Shown piece after piece: positions 1 to 6,233 of a stretch of 9,728 bases of DNA. The notes below the pieces were generated by a model that did not search any database, had not been told where the DNA came from, and was given only the letters and a program-made list of their open reading frames with translations. Position 1 is the stretch's first letter. Each line of letters opens with the position of its first letter. Source of the DNA: Pseudomonadota bacterium (GTDB taxonomy: Bacteria > Pseudomonadota > Alphaproteobacteria > Caulobacterales > Caulobacteraceae); the NCBI GenBank assembly GCA_023416055.1, contig JAEZIH010000029.1, positions 1 to 9,728 on the forward strand, written 5' to 3'. Both the position numbers and the translations under genes were made by a program.

Positions 1-314
1 CCCTCGGGCGGGTCTCGAGCCTCGACAGCGCCGAGACTGCGCCGGCGGGGGCCGTGACCTCGGTCAGCGGCGGCGCCACCGCCGCCCTGTCGCTGGCCGG
101 GATCATCGACCTCGCCGACGAGCGCGCCCGTCTCCAGAAGGAGATCGCCGCCCTCGACAGCGACATCGGCCATTTCAACAAGAAGCTGGGCAACCCCAAC
201 TTCGTCGCCCGCGCCGCCCCCGAGGTGGTCGAGGAGCAGCGCGAGAAGCTGGCCGCCGCCGAGGCCGGCAAGGCCAAGCTGCAGGCGGCGCTGGCGCGGC
301 TGGAAGGCCTCTGA
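1..314 (+). CDS. valS: Valyl-tRNA synthetase, C-terminal end (partial)
   Basis: This is the last 104 or so codons of a gene that begins before the window; the frame is open from base 3 to a TGA at 312-314. ValS is the cytoplasmic class I synthetase that charges tRNA-Val. What is visible is its C-terminal tail: a segment reading LAGIIDLADERARLQKEI, then an alternating Lys/Glu/Ala-rich helix containing NKKLGNPNFVARAAPEVVEE and a closing leucine- and alanine-rich heptad stretch. This is the family's tRNA-binding coiled-coil domain, whose KL-N--FV-(K/R)AP--VV pattern is characteristic. The catalytic HIGH and KMSKS regions lie outside the window. A GTG inside the frame at 54 is not a start, because the reading continues upstream in the same ValS-like sequence. 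The next gene, tlyA, starts 4 bp after the stop, so the two are probably co-transcribed. Confidence 0.95.
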   Translation, partial: LGRVSSLDSAETAPAGAVTSVSGGATAALSLAGIIDLADERARLQKEIAALDSDIGHFNKKLGNPNFVARAAPEVVEEQREKLAAAEAGKAKLQAALARLEGL

Positions 315-318
315 TCCC

Positions 319-1053
319 TTGAAGACCCGCCTCGACCAGCTGCTGGTCGCCCGCGGCCTGGCCGAAAGCCGGGCGCGGGCGAGGGCGGCCATAGAGGCGG
401 GCGGGGTCACGGTCGACGGACGGCCGGCGAAGAGCGCCTCCCAGGCGGTGGCCGAGGACGTCGACGTCGACTTCACCCCCGCCCACGACTTCGTCGGCCG
501 GGCGGCGCTGAAGCTGGATCACGCCCTGACGTTATGGCCCGTGCCGGTCGAGGGCCGCGTCGTCCTCGACGTCGGCGCCTCGACCGGCGGCTTCACCGAG
601 GTCTGCCTGCGCCGCGGCGCCGCCCGCGTCTACGCCGTCGACGTGGGGCAGGGGCAGCTGCACCCGCGCCTCGCCGCCGACCGGCGCGTGACCAATCTGG
701 AGCAAACCGACGCCCGCGAGCTGACGCCCGCGCTCATCCCCGGACCGCCACAGCTGATCGTCTGCGACGCCAGCTTCATCGGCCTCGCCAAGGTGCTGCC
801 GGCGGCGCTGGCCCTGGCTTCCCCCGGCGCCGACCTCGTCACCCTGATCAAGCCGCAGTTCGAGATGGAGCGCCGCGCCGACGTCGGCCGTGGCGGCGTG
901 GTGCGTGATCCGGAAGCCCGGCAGGCCGCCTTGGAGAGGGTCTCCCACTGGCTGGAAGGGCAGGGCTGGTACGTGCAGGCGACCGCCGAAAGCCCCATCG
1001 CCGGCGGCGACGGCAATCTCGAGTGGCTGCTCTGGGCCCGGTCGGGGGCCTGA
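319..1053 (+). CDS. tlyA: TlyA family rRNA (cytidine-2'-O)-methyltransferase
   Basis: A 244-residue protein of normal length for TlyA, an S-adenosylmethionine-dependent rRNA 2'-O-methyltransferase; the family is often mislabelled haemolysin A. Residues 2-60 are an S4 RNA-binding domain (TRLDQLLVARGLAESRARA, then GGVTVDGRPA). Residues 60-240 are an FtsJ/RrmJ-like Rossmann methyltransferase, with motif I DVGASTGGFT at 84-93. K65 in the GRAALKLDHAL segment, D150 in CDASFIG, K178 in LIKPQFE and E235 near the end fit the K-D-K-E tetrad of 2'-O-methyltransferases. The start is a TTG, chosen because it begins the S4 domain exactly. A GGAAGG at 302-307, inside the end of valS, can serve as ribosome binding site. 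With only 4 bp from the valS stop, expression is probably coupled to valS. Which rRNA nucleotide is modified cannot be read from the sequence. Confidence 0.95.
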   Translation: MKTRLDQLLVARGLAESRARARAAIEAGGVTVDGRPAKSASQAVAEDVDVDFTPAHDFVGRAALKLDHALTLWPVPVEGRVVLDVGASTGGFTEVCLRRGAARVYAVDVGQGQLHPRLAADRRVTNLEQTDARELTPALIPGPPQLIVCDASFIGLAKVLPAALALASPGADLVTLIKPQFEMERRADVGRGGVVRDPEARQAALERVSHWLEGQGWYVQATAESPIAGGDGNLEWLLWARSGA

Positions 1054-1065
1054 ACGTCGGGCAGG

Positions 1066-1097
1066 AAAAACCCCCGGTGGATTGCTCCGCCGGGGGT
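1066..1097 (-). terminator. Intrinsic terminator of the glycine-zipper gene
   Basis: A 12-bp stem (1070-1081 with 1086-1097) closes over a 4-base loop; one pair is a G-T type mismatch that could form a wobble in one RNA orientation. On the minus strand the hairpin is followed directly by five T residues (the A-run at 1066-1070), so it terminates the leftward gene ending at 1155. On the plus strand no T-run follows, so any effect on tlyA transcripts would be weaker. Confidence 0.85.
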
Positions 1098-1154
1098 CTC
1101 CGTCACGCCGCTGATCGACAGGGGGGCTGAAAATTAATCAGCGACGCGATTCCG

Positions 1155-1754
1155 TCAGTAACGGGTCGGGCAGGACTGCTCGTAGCGGGTGACCACCCGA
1201 CCGTTGCTGTAGCTGCGGGTTTCGACCGTGCGGCAGCCGTAGCGATCCCCCGAATAGCCGTCGTAACCGCGGTAGTCGTAGCCCGACCGGTCATCCTCGT
1301 ACCGCCTGTAGTCGTAGTCGCGGTTGTAGTCGTAGCGGTTGTCGTAACGGTCGTAGTCGTAGCCGTACTGGGCCTGGCCGTAATACCGGTCGCAGGCGCG
1401 GGCGGAATCGTTGCCGACCCCGGCCCCGATCGCCGCGCCGAGCACGCCGCCCAGGATCGAACCCTCGGTGCGGCGGCCGCGGGCGGCCAGTTGCGAACCT
1501 GCCACGGCGCCCAGCGCCCCGCCGATGACGGCGCCGCCGGCGGTGCGGTCGTTGCGGCACGAATCCTGGCCGTAACGGTCGTACCGGTCATCGTAGCGGT
1601 ACCGGTCGTCGTAGCGGTCTTGGCCATAGTAGGGGCTGTAACCGTAGGGCTCCGGGCCCTGGTACGAATAGACCTGCGCCGAGGCCATGGACGGCGCCAG
1701 CAGGGCGGCCGAAGCGGCCAGGGCGGCGGTGACGACAAGGGGACGGGCGAGCAT
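1155..1754 (-). CDS. Secreted glycine-zipper 2TM-domain protein, Tyr/Asp/Arg-rich
   Basis: A 199-residue exported protein. Residues 1-26 are a Sec signal peptide (charged start, then an alanine/leucine core) with a probable cut after SMASA. Residues 73-114 hold two runs of GxxxG-type glycine zippers (GGAVIGGALGAVAG and GGVLGAAIGAGVG), the motif of the 17-kDa-antigen and glycine-zipper 2TM families, which associate with membranes. On either side are low-complexity segments dominated by Tyr, Asp and Arg; about 30 of 173 mature residues are Tyr. Four Cys (66, 121, 174, 195) could form disulfides. The frame is open from an ATG at 1817, but the ATG at 1754 is preferred: it places the signal peptide at the very N-terminus and has an AGGAC 7 bases upstream. 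Upstream it is divergent from the RNA methyltransferase. The function is unknown; a structural or envelope-stress role is a guess. Confidence 0.85.
   Translation of the reverse strand: MLARPLVVTAALAASAALLAPSMASAQVYSYQGPEPYGYSPYYGQDRYDDRYRYDDRYDRYGQDSCRNDRTAGGAVIGGALGAVAGSQLAARGRRTEGSILGGVLGAAIGAGVGNDSARACDRYYGQAQYGYDYDRYDNRYDYNRDYDYRRYEDDRSGYDYRGYDGYSGDRYGCRTVETRSYSNGRVVTRYEQSCPTRY
1258..1372 (-). repeat. Low-complexity Tyr/Asp/Arg codon repeat, C-terminal block
   Basis: On the plus strand this stretch is built from irregular copies of GTCGTA and CGGTCGTAG-like units. On the minus strand they encode runs of TAC (Tyr), GAC (Asp) and CGN/AAC (Arg/Asn) codons in the glycine-zipper protein. The unit length varies and the copies are diverged, so this is protein-level low complexity rather than a clean tandem array. 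Confidence 0.7.
1567..1635 (-). repeat. Low-complexity Tyr/Asp/Arg codon repeat, N-terminal block
   Basis: A second block of the same kind, with near-repeats of CGGTCGTA and CGGTCATCGTAGCGGTA, encodes the RYDD-type repeats that precede the glycine zipper. Its similarity to the block at 1258-1372 suggests expansion of a short Tyr-Asp-Arg coding unit within the gene. Confidence 0.65.
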
Positions 1755-1876
1755 CGGACGGTCCTGATTTCGTGGGAAACGGACACTCCGAACGAACGGC
1801 GCCCGTCTCTGTTGCATGATGGTTAAGCCTTCGAAGCTGAACGGCCTTTGAGCGCGCCGTTCATCTTCGTTCAGGT

Positions 1877-1904
1877 TTCGCCGCGTCGCACAGCCCGCTA
1901 TGAG
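1877..1904 (+). promoter_or_regulatory. Candidate promoter of the RNA methyltransferase, close to its ATG
   Basis: GCTATGAG at 1897-1904 resembles the Caulobacter housekeeping -10 (GCTANAWC). A weak -35 candidate, TTCGCCG, lies 13 bases upstream (1877-1883). Only 6 bases separate the -10 from the ATG at 1911, so transcription would begin at or near the start codon. No Shine-Dalgarno sequence is seen. The assignment rests on motif likeness only. Confidence 0.35.
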
Positions 1905-1910
1905 CGGCCG

Positions 1911-3155
1911 ATGACGGAAATCCTCACCATCCGCCGCATAGGCGCCCAGGGCGACGGGGTCGCCGAGACGCCGGCCGGGCCGGTGTTCGTCCCCCTGACC
2001 CTGCCGGGCGAGACGGTGCGCGGCGAGGTGCGCGACGGGCGGCTGGACGCGCCGGAGATCGTCGCCGCCAGCCCCGATCGCGTCGCGCCGGTGTCACCCC
2101 ACTACGGCGACTGCGGCGGCTGTTCGCTGCAGCACTGGGCCGCCGCCCCCTACCTGGAATGGAAGCGCGAGCAGGTCCGGCTGGCGCTCGCCCGCGAAGG
2201 GATCGAGGCCGACGTGGAGCCAACCGTGGCCACGCCGCCCGGCAGCCGCCGGCGTCTGGCTTTGCACGCGCGCCGCGGACCGAAGGGGAGGGCGATCCTC
2301 GGCTTCAAGGCGCGGCGCAGCTGGCGACTGGTCGAGGTGACCGAATGCCTGATCGCCGACCCGCGCCTCGTCGCCGCCTTCCCGGCGCTGGCCCGCGTGG
2401 CTGAGCCCTTTCTCGAACACCCGAAGTCGGCCCCGACCCTGCACGTCACCGCCACCCTGACCGGCCTCGACGTCGACGTCACCGGCGTGGAGCGCCGCAC
2501 CGGCGGCCTGTCGCGTGACGCCCAGCTGCGCGCCATCCAGGCCGCCGCCGCGGCCGACCTCGCCCGCCTCAGCCTCGCCGGCGAGACCCTGGTCATGGCC
2601 CGCCAGCCGAAGGTCGCCTTCGGCCCCGCCGTCGTGCCCCTGCCGGCCGGCGGCTTCCTGCAGGCCTCGCCGCCCGCCGAGGCCGCCATGGTCGAGCGCG
2701 CCGTGGCTTCGGTAAGGGGGGCGAAGAAGATTGCCGACCTGTTCTGCGGCTCCGGCGCCTTCACCTTCCCCTTGGCGACGGTCGCCCCGGTCCTGGCCGC
2801 CGACGGGGCAGCGCCCGCCATCGCCGCCCTGAAGGCCGGCATGGGCTCGGCCACGGGCCTGAAGCCGATCACCGCCGAGGCGCGCGACCTGTTTCGCCGC
2901 CCGCTCGCCCCCTACGACCTGCGTGGCTGCGACGCAGTGGTCCTCGACCCGCCTCGCGCCGGCGCCCGCGAACAGACCGCCCAGCTGCCGGGCACGAAGG
3001 CGCATACGGTCGTCTACGTCTCCTGCAACCCGGCCACCTTCGCCCGCGACGCCCGCCTGCTGATCGACGCCGGTTTCCGGCTGGAGACGGTCACCCCCAT
3101 CGACCAGTTTCTGTGGTCGGCCCACGTCGAGCTGGTCGCTGTCTTCCGCCGCTGA
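1911..3155 (+). CDS. SAM-dependent RNA uracil-5 methyltransferase, TrmA/RlmD family
   Basis: A 414-residue enzyme that transfers a methyl group to C5 of a uridine in rRNA or tRNA. A short N-terminal domain (residues 4-55) resembles the TRAM fold. A partial iron-sulfur signature follows: C68 and C71 in DCGGCSLQHW, and C146 in VTECLI. The expected first Cys is S62. The Rossmann domain carries DLFCGSGAFTFPLA and then VVLDPPRAGA. C372 in YVSCNPATFARD is the nucleophile that attacks the uracil ring, and E407 in HVELVAVF fits the general base. All catalytic elements look intact. The frame is open from a TTG at 1848, but the ATG at 1911 begins the conserved sequence and is preferred. The exact target (U1939- or U747-like in 23S rRNA, or tRNA U54) cannot be decided, so no symbol is given. 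The gene is divergent from the glycine-zipper gene, and its stop lies 12 bp from that of the convergent radical SAM gene. Confidence 0.94.
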   Translation: MTEILTIRRIGAQGDGVAETPAGPVFVPLTLPGETVRGEVRDGRLDAPEIVAASPDRVAPVSPHYGDCGGCSLQHWAAAPYLEWKREQVRLALAREGIEADVEPTVATPPGSRRRLALHARRGPKGRAILGFKARRSWRLVEVTECLIADPRLVAAFPALARVAEPFLEHPKSAPTLHVTATLTGLDVDVTGVERRTGGLSRDAQLRAIQAAAAADLARLSLAGETLVMARQPKVAFGPAVVPLPAGGFLQASPPAEAAMVERAVASVRGAKKIADLFCGSGAFTFPLATVAPVLAADGAAPAIAALKAGMGSATGLKPITAEARDLFRRPLAPYDLRGCDAVVLDPPRAGAREQTAQLPGTKAHTVVYVSCNPATFARDARLLIDAGFRLETVTPIDQFLWSAHVELVAVFRR

Positions 3156-3167
3156 AGGGCAGCCGTC

Positions 3168-4244
3168 TCAGGCCGCGTCGAACAGGTCCAGCTGCTTCTT
3201 CATCTCCGGCGGGACGCGGAACTTCGTCACGTCCAGCGGCGGGCGGCGTCCGCCGTCGAGGCCGTAGCGCTTCACGGCCCGGTCGAAACGCGCGGCGATG
3301 AGCTCGGCCACCGGCCCGGTTCCCTTCATGCGATGTTCCCAGTCGGGGTCGTAGTCGCGGCCGCCGCGCGTCTGGCGAACCAGCGACATGACCCTCGCGG
3401 CGCGCTCCGGCCGCGCATCGGCCAGCCACTCGCGGAACAGGTCCTTGATCTCCAGTGGCAGACGCAGGGTGACGTACATGGCCGAGGTCGCGCCCGCCTT
3501 GGCGGCCGCCTCCAGCACCGCCTCCAGCTCATGGTCGTTCAGCCCCGGGATCACCGGCGCGAAGCCGACGCCCACCGGACACCCCGCCTCGGCCAGCCGC
3601 GAGATCGCCTCCAGCCGCTTCGCCGGCGTCGAGGCCCGCGGCTCCATGGCCCGCGCCAGCTTCCGGTCGAGGGTGGTGATCGAGACATAGGCCGAGGCCA
3701 GCCCCTCGCGTCCCATGGGCCCCAGGATGTCCGCATCGCGCGCGATCAGCACCGACTTGGTGATGATGCTGAAGGGGTGGTTGAAGCGCCGCATCACCTC
3801 GAGGATCGACCGCGTCGATTTCAGCTCGCGCTCGACCGGCTGATAGGGGTCGGTGTTGCCGCCTATGTGGATGCGCCGGCAGACATATTTCGTCTTGCAG
3901 AGCTCCTGCTCCAGCAGACCCGCGGCGTCGGGCTTCCAGAACAGTTTGCTCTCGAAATCCAGGCCCGGGGATAGGCCCATCCAGGCATGGGCCGGACGGG
4001 CGTAACAGTAGATGCAGCCATGTTCACACCCCCTGTACGGGTTGATTGAACGGTCGAAACCGATGTCAGGACTGGTGTTGCGCGTGATGATGGTCCGCGC
4101 TCGTTCGGGCGTCAGGGTCGTGCGCAGCGGCGCGACCTCGGCGTCCTCGCGGCTCCAGCCGTCGTCGAAGGCCTCGACCGTTTCGGGTTTGTAGCGCCCC
4201 GTCGCATTCGATCGCGCGCCCCGTCCCTTCGCTGTCTCGGCCAT
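3168..4244 (-). CDS. Radical SAM protein, PA0069 family (SplB-like)
   Basis: A 358-residue radical SAM protein. The CxxxCxxC cluster is C73, C77 and C80 in GCEHGCIYCY, preceded by the family-typical SINPYRG. IHIGGNTDPYQPVE, SIITKS and VGVGFAPVIPGLND follow in the order seen in the PA0069/Rv2578c group, which is distantly related to spore photoproduct lyase. The enzyme should bind a 4Fe-4S cluster and cleave SAM to a 5'-deoxyadenosyl radical. The substrate of this family is not known to me, and a DNA-repair role is only suggested by the SplB likeness. The N-terminus (residues 1-20) is basic and probably disordered. The ATG at 4244 is preferred over an upstream in-frame ATG at 4265: family homology begins soon after MAETAKGRG, and the upstream one falls inside the probable promoter. 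No Shine-Dalgarno sequence is visible. Confidence 0.93.
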   Translation of the reverse strand: MAETAKGRGARSNATGRYKPETVEAFDDGWSREDAEVAPLRTTLTPERARTIITRNTSPDIGFDRSINPYRGCEHGCIYCYARPAHAWMGLSPGLDFESKLFWKPDAAGLLEQELCKTKYVCRRIHIGGNTDPYQPVERELKSTRSILEVMRRFNHPFSIITKSVLIARDADILGPMGREGLASAYVSITTLDRKLARAMEPRASTPAKRLEAISRLAEAGCPVGVGFAPVIPGLNDHELEAVLEAAAKAGATSAMYVTLRLPLEIKDLFREWLADARPERAARVMSLVRQTRGGRDYDPDWEHRMKGTGPVAELIAARFDRAVKRYGLDGGRRPPLDVTKFRVPPEMKKQLDLFDAA

Positions 4245-4250
4245 GAGAGA

Positions 4251-4278
4251 ACGATAGCAGCACACGAGAACAAAGCAA
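4251..4278 (-). promoter_or_regulatory. Candidate promoter of the radical SAM gene, leaderless arrangement
   Basis: On the minus strand TTGCTTT (4272-4278) and GCTATCGT (4251-4258) are 13 bases apart. This matches the layout of the Caulobacter housekeeping promoter (TTGACGS, 10-14 bases, GCTANAWC). Six bases then lead to the ATG at 4244, so the transcript would start at or within a few bases of the start codon. That agrees with the absence of a ribosome binding site. Confidence 0.5.
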
Positions 4279-4341
4279 GAACTCTCGAGGCCATCGTAAA
4301 GGTCGCCCGTTCCGTTTCATGCTGGCGAGAAGCAGGACCTG

Positions 4342-4360
4342 CCCTGCGAAATCCGCAGGG
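4342..4360 (-). terminator. Possible weak terminator or 3' processing hairpin after tRNA-Leu
   Basis: A perfect 7-bp stem (4342-4348 with 4354-4360) has a 5-base loop and lies 12 bases downstream of the tRNA CCA end on the minus strand. A second short inverted repeat, GCAGGTCCTGC, follows, but there is no T-run. It may help end or process the tRNA transcript; evidence for termination proper is poor. Confidence 0.3.
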
Positions 4361-4371
4361 GCGAAGCAGAA

Positions 4372-4456
4372 TGGTGCGGATGAGAGGACTCGAACCTCCA
4401 CGCCTCGCGGCGCTGGAACCTAAATCCAGTGCGTCTACCAGTTCCGCCACATCCGC
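4372..4456 (-). tRNA. tRNA-Leu (anticodon TAG), CCA encoded
   Basis: Read on the minus strand, the gene folds as a complete class II tRNA. The acceptor pairs GCGGATG with CATCCGC, followed by discriminator A and an encoded CCA at 4372-4374. The D-arm region reads TGGCGGAACTGGTAGACGCA. The anticodon stem CTGGA/TCCAG holds the loop TTTAGGT, giving anticodon TAG (4420-4422), which reads CUA-type leucine codons. The long variable arm CGCC-GCGA-GGCG is typical of leucine tRNAs, and the T-arm GGAGG/CCTCT encloses TTCGAGT. Length is 85 bases with CCA. It lies between the permease terminator and the radical SAM gene. No integrase or duplicated 3' end was found nearby, so there is no sign that it is in use as an attachment site. 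Confidence 0.98.
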
Positions 4457-4470
4457 AGGTTCTGGCCATG

Positions 4471-4497
4471 CCTGTAGGGCAGGCCGCGGAAAAGCGA
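4471..4497 (-). promoter_or_regulatory. Weak candidate promoter of tRNA-Leu
   Basis: On the minus strand CCTACAGG (4471-4478) resembles a GCTANA -10. It would start transcription about 8-10 bases before the tRNA 5' end at 4456. The matching -35 region would fall inside the T-rich tail of the permease terminator. Match quality is low; the main argument is position. Confidence 0.3.
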
Positions 4498-4521
4498 AAG
4501 GCCCGGGATCGCTCCCGGGCC
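4484..4521 (-). terminator. Intrinsic terminator of the amino acid permease gene
   Basis: A perfect 9-bp GC-rich stem (4500-4508 with 4513-4521) closes over the 4-base loop TCGC on the plus strand. On the minus strand it is followed by the T-rich tail TTTCGCTTTT. It begins 22 bases after the permease stop, the usual position for a Rho-independent terminator, and separates the permease mRNA from the downstream tRNA. Confidence 0.85.
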
Positions 4522-4543
4522 CCTGCCTCTCCTGATCCGGAGA

Positions 4544-6151
4544 TCAGTCTTCGTGCCGGTCGGTCGGCGACGGCGCGCCGGGCATCGGCGGCACCGGTCC
4601 CGGAGGCGCATCGGCGTCCAGTTCGGGCACGTCGATGATGCCACGGCCGACATTGCTCTTGCGGATGCCGTACAGCAGGTAGACCACCAGGCCGATGCCG
4701 CCCCAGATCGGCAGCACCATCTTGGCGTCGTGCGGCAGGTTCCAGAACAGGAAGGCGCAGCCGGCGGCCGAGATCGGGGCGATCACCCAGACGAAGGGCA
4801 TGCGGAACGGACGCCGGCGGTTCGGTTCCGTGATCCGCAGCATCATCACCGCGATCGACACCATGAAGAAGGCGAACAGGGTGCCCGAGTTCGAGATGTC
4901 CGCCAGCTGGCCGACCGGGAACAGCGCGCCGGCGATGGCCACGGCGATGCCGGTGAACAGCGTGACGATGTAGGGCGTCTTCCACTTGGGGTGGACCTTG
5001 GCCAGGCCTTCCGGCAGCAGGCCGTCGCGCGCCATCACGAAGAAGATGCGGGTCTGGCCGAAGATCATCATCAGGATGACCGAGGGCAGGGCCAACATGG
5101 CGGCGGTGCCGAGCGCATTGCCGACGGCCGGATAGTTGATCTCGCGCAGGACGTGGGCCAGCGCTTCGTTCGAGCAGACCAGGGAGTTGGCGTTCTCGGC
5201 CAGTTGGCAGGCGGCGATGAAGCCGGGCGAGCCGGGCTGGACCGCTTCACCGGCCGCGCCGAGCACCGGCTGGGCGCCGATCGCCCCGACCGCGCCGATG
5301 GCCACGAACAGGTAGAAGATGGTGCAGATGGCCAGCGAGCCGATCAGGCCGATGGGCACGTTGCGCTGCGGGTTCTTGGTCTCTTCGGCGGCGGTCGAGA
5401 CGGCGTCGAAGCCGACGTAGGCGAAGAAGATCGACGCTGCGGCGCCGATGATGCCCATGCCCGAGGATTCGCCGAACAGGCCGTTCGGGGCGAAGGGCTG
5501 GAAGTTGTCAGCCTGGATCAAAGGCAGGGTCAGGACGATGAAGGCCGTCAGGGCGGCGACCTTGATGGCCACGAGGGCCGCGTTGACCCGGGCGCTTTCC
5601 GTGGTGCCGATCATCAGCAGCAGGGTCACGGCCATGGCCACGACGATGGCCGGGACGTTGACGATGCCGACCGAGAAGTCAGGGCTGGGGATCCAGCCGT
5701 TCATGCTCCACGCCGGCCCGGCCTGCAGCAGGTCTGGCCAGTCGAAGCCCATCGCGTTCTCGATCAGGCCCAGGACGTAGCCCGACCAGCCCACCGACAC
5801 GGCCGAGGCCGCCACGGCGTATTCCAGGATGAGCGCCCAGCCGACCATCCAGGCCAGCAGTTCGCCCATCACGGCGTAGGTATAGGTGTAGGCCGAGCCC
5901 GACACCGGGGCCATCGAGGCCAGTTCCGAATAGCAGAGCGCCGCCACGGCGCAGACCGCGCCGGCGATGACGAACGACCACATCATGCCTGGGCCGGCCT
6001 TCTGCGCCGCCGCGGCGGTGAGCACGAAGATGCCGGTGCCGATGATCGCGCCGACGCCAAGAAGGGTCAGCTGGACCGGACCGAGCGAGCGATGAAGTGA
6101 TTTCTTCTCGGCCGTGGCCAGAATTGCGTCGAGCGACTTAACGCGCCACAT
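4544..6151 (-). CDS. Amino acid permease, APC superfamily (cationic amino acid transporter type)
   Basis: A 535-residue inner-membrane transporter with at least 12 predicted hydrophobic helices. The cytoplasmic N-terminus (residues 1-25, KSLHRSLGPVQ) leads into helix 1 with GVGAIIGTGIF at 32-42, the unwound segment that binds the amino acid backbone in APC transporters. SELASMAPVSGSAYTYTY lies near helix 3, and GFDAVSTAAEETKNPQRN (about 245-263) is the typical signature of the CAT/YfnA-like branch. The last 35 residues are a hydrophilic tail rich in Pro, Asp and Ala. An extended loop at roughly 290-345 carries two Cys (in AACQLAE and LVCSNE). The substrate is probably an amino acid taken up with protons; which one cannot be told. 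The start is well supported: GGAGG lies 7 bases upstream of the ATG. It is divergent from hrpB and has its own terminator, so it is likely monocistronic. Confidence 0.95.
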   Translation of the reverse strand: MWRVKSLDAILATAEKKSLHRSLGPVQLTLLGVGAIIGTGIFVLTAAAAQKAGPGMMWSFVIAGAVCAVAALCYSELASMAPVSGSAYTYTYAVMGELLAWMVGWALILEYAVAASAVSVGWSGYVLGLIENAMGFDWPDLLQAGPAWSMNGWIPSPDFSVGIVNVPAIVVAMAVTLLLMIGTTESARVNAALVAIKVAALTAFIVLTLPLIQADNFQPFAPNGLFGESSGMGIIGAAASIFFAYVGFDAVSTAAEETKNPQRNVPIGLIGSLAICTIFYLFVAIGAVGAIGAQPVLGAAGEAVQPGSPGFIAACQLAENANSLVCSNEALAHVLREINYPAVGNALGTAAMLALPSVILMMIFGQTRIFFVMARDGLLPEGLAKVHPKWKTPYIVTLFTGIAVAIAGALFPVGQLADISNSGTLFAFFMVSIAVMMLRITEPNRRRPFRMPFVWVIAPISAAGCAFLFWNLPHDAKMVLPIWGGIGLVVYLLYGIRKSNVGRGIIDVPELDADAPPGPVPPMPGAPSPTDRHED

Positions 6152-6195
6152 GGATTCCCCTCCGACTTCGCAGCCTCTTACTGCGTTCGGCGCGG

Positions 6196-6224
6196 ACGCT
6201 AGCGGCGCATTTCCGCGCTGGCAA
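6196..6224 (-). promoter_or_regulatory. Candidate promoter of the permease gene
   Basis: On the minus strand TTGCCAG (6218-6224) and GCTAGCGT (6196-6203) are separated by 14 bases, close to the Caulobacter housekeeping layout. The -10 lies 44 bases upstream of the ATG, leaving a leader that carries the GGAGG ribosome binding site. Confidence 0.45.
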
Positions 6225-6233
6225 CGCGGTTTC

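Noticed and set aside
1126..1142. AT-rich hairpin GCTGA-AAATTAA-TCAGC near the end of the glycine-zipper gene
   Set aside because: The stem is only 5 bp with a 7-base loop, and the much stronger terminator at 1066-1097 lies just beyond; there is too little to call a function.
1258..1635. Repeats resembling a CRISPR or tandem satellite array
   Set aside because: Units are short, irregular and in coding frame; there are no equal-length spacers and no cas genes.
1755..1817. Upstream ATG start for the glycine-zipper protein
   Set aside because: It would put 21 mostly basic residues before an otherwise standard signal peptide; the ATG at 1754 has a better ribosome binding site.
1848..1910. Upstream TTG start for the RNA methyltransferase
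   Set aside because: The extra 21 residues look unrelated to the family, no ribosome binding site precedes the TTG, and the conserved sequence begins at the ATG at 1911.
2094..3125. A 343-codon open frame on the minus strand
   Set aside because: It is antisense to the RNA methyltransferase, whose catalytic motifs are intact; the shadow frame shows only low-complexity Gly/Arg sequence.
4372..4456. tRNA-Leu as a site of integrated mobile DNA
   Set aside because: No integrase, no repeated tRNA 3' end and no change in base composition are seen on either side; the flanking genes are ordinary chromosomal genes.
4553..6100. A 515-codon open frame on the plus strand
   Set aside because: It is antisense to the permease, with a composition of His, Asp, Arg and Gly and no membrane segments or domains; it is a shadow of the permease codon bias.
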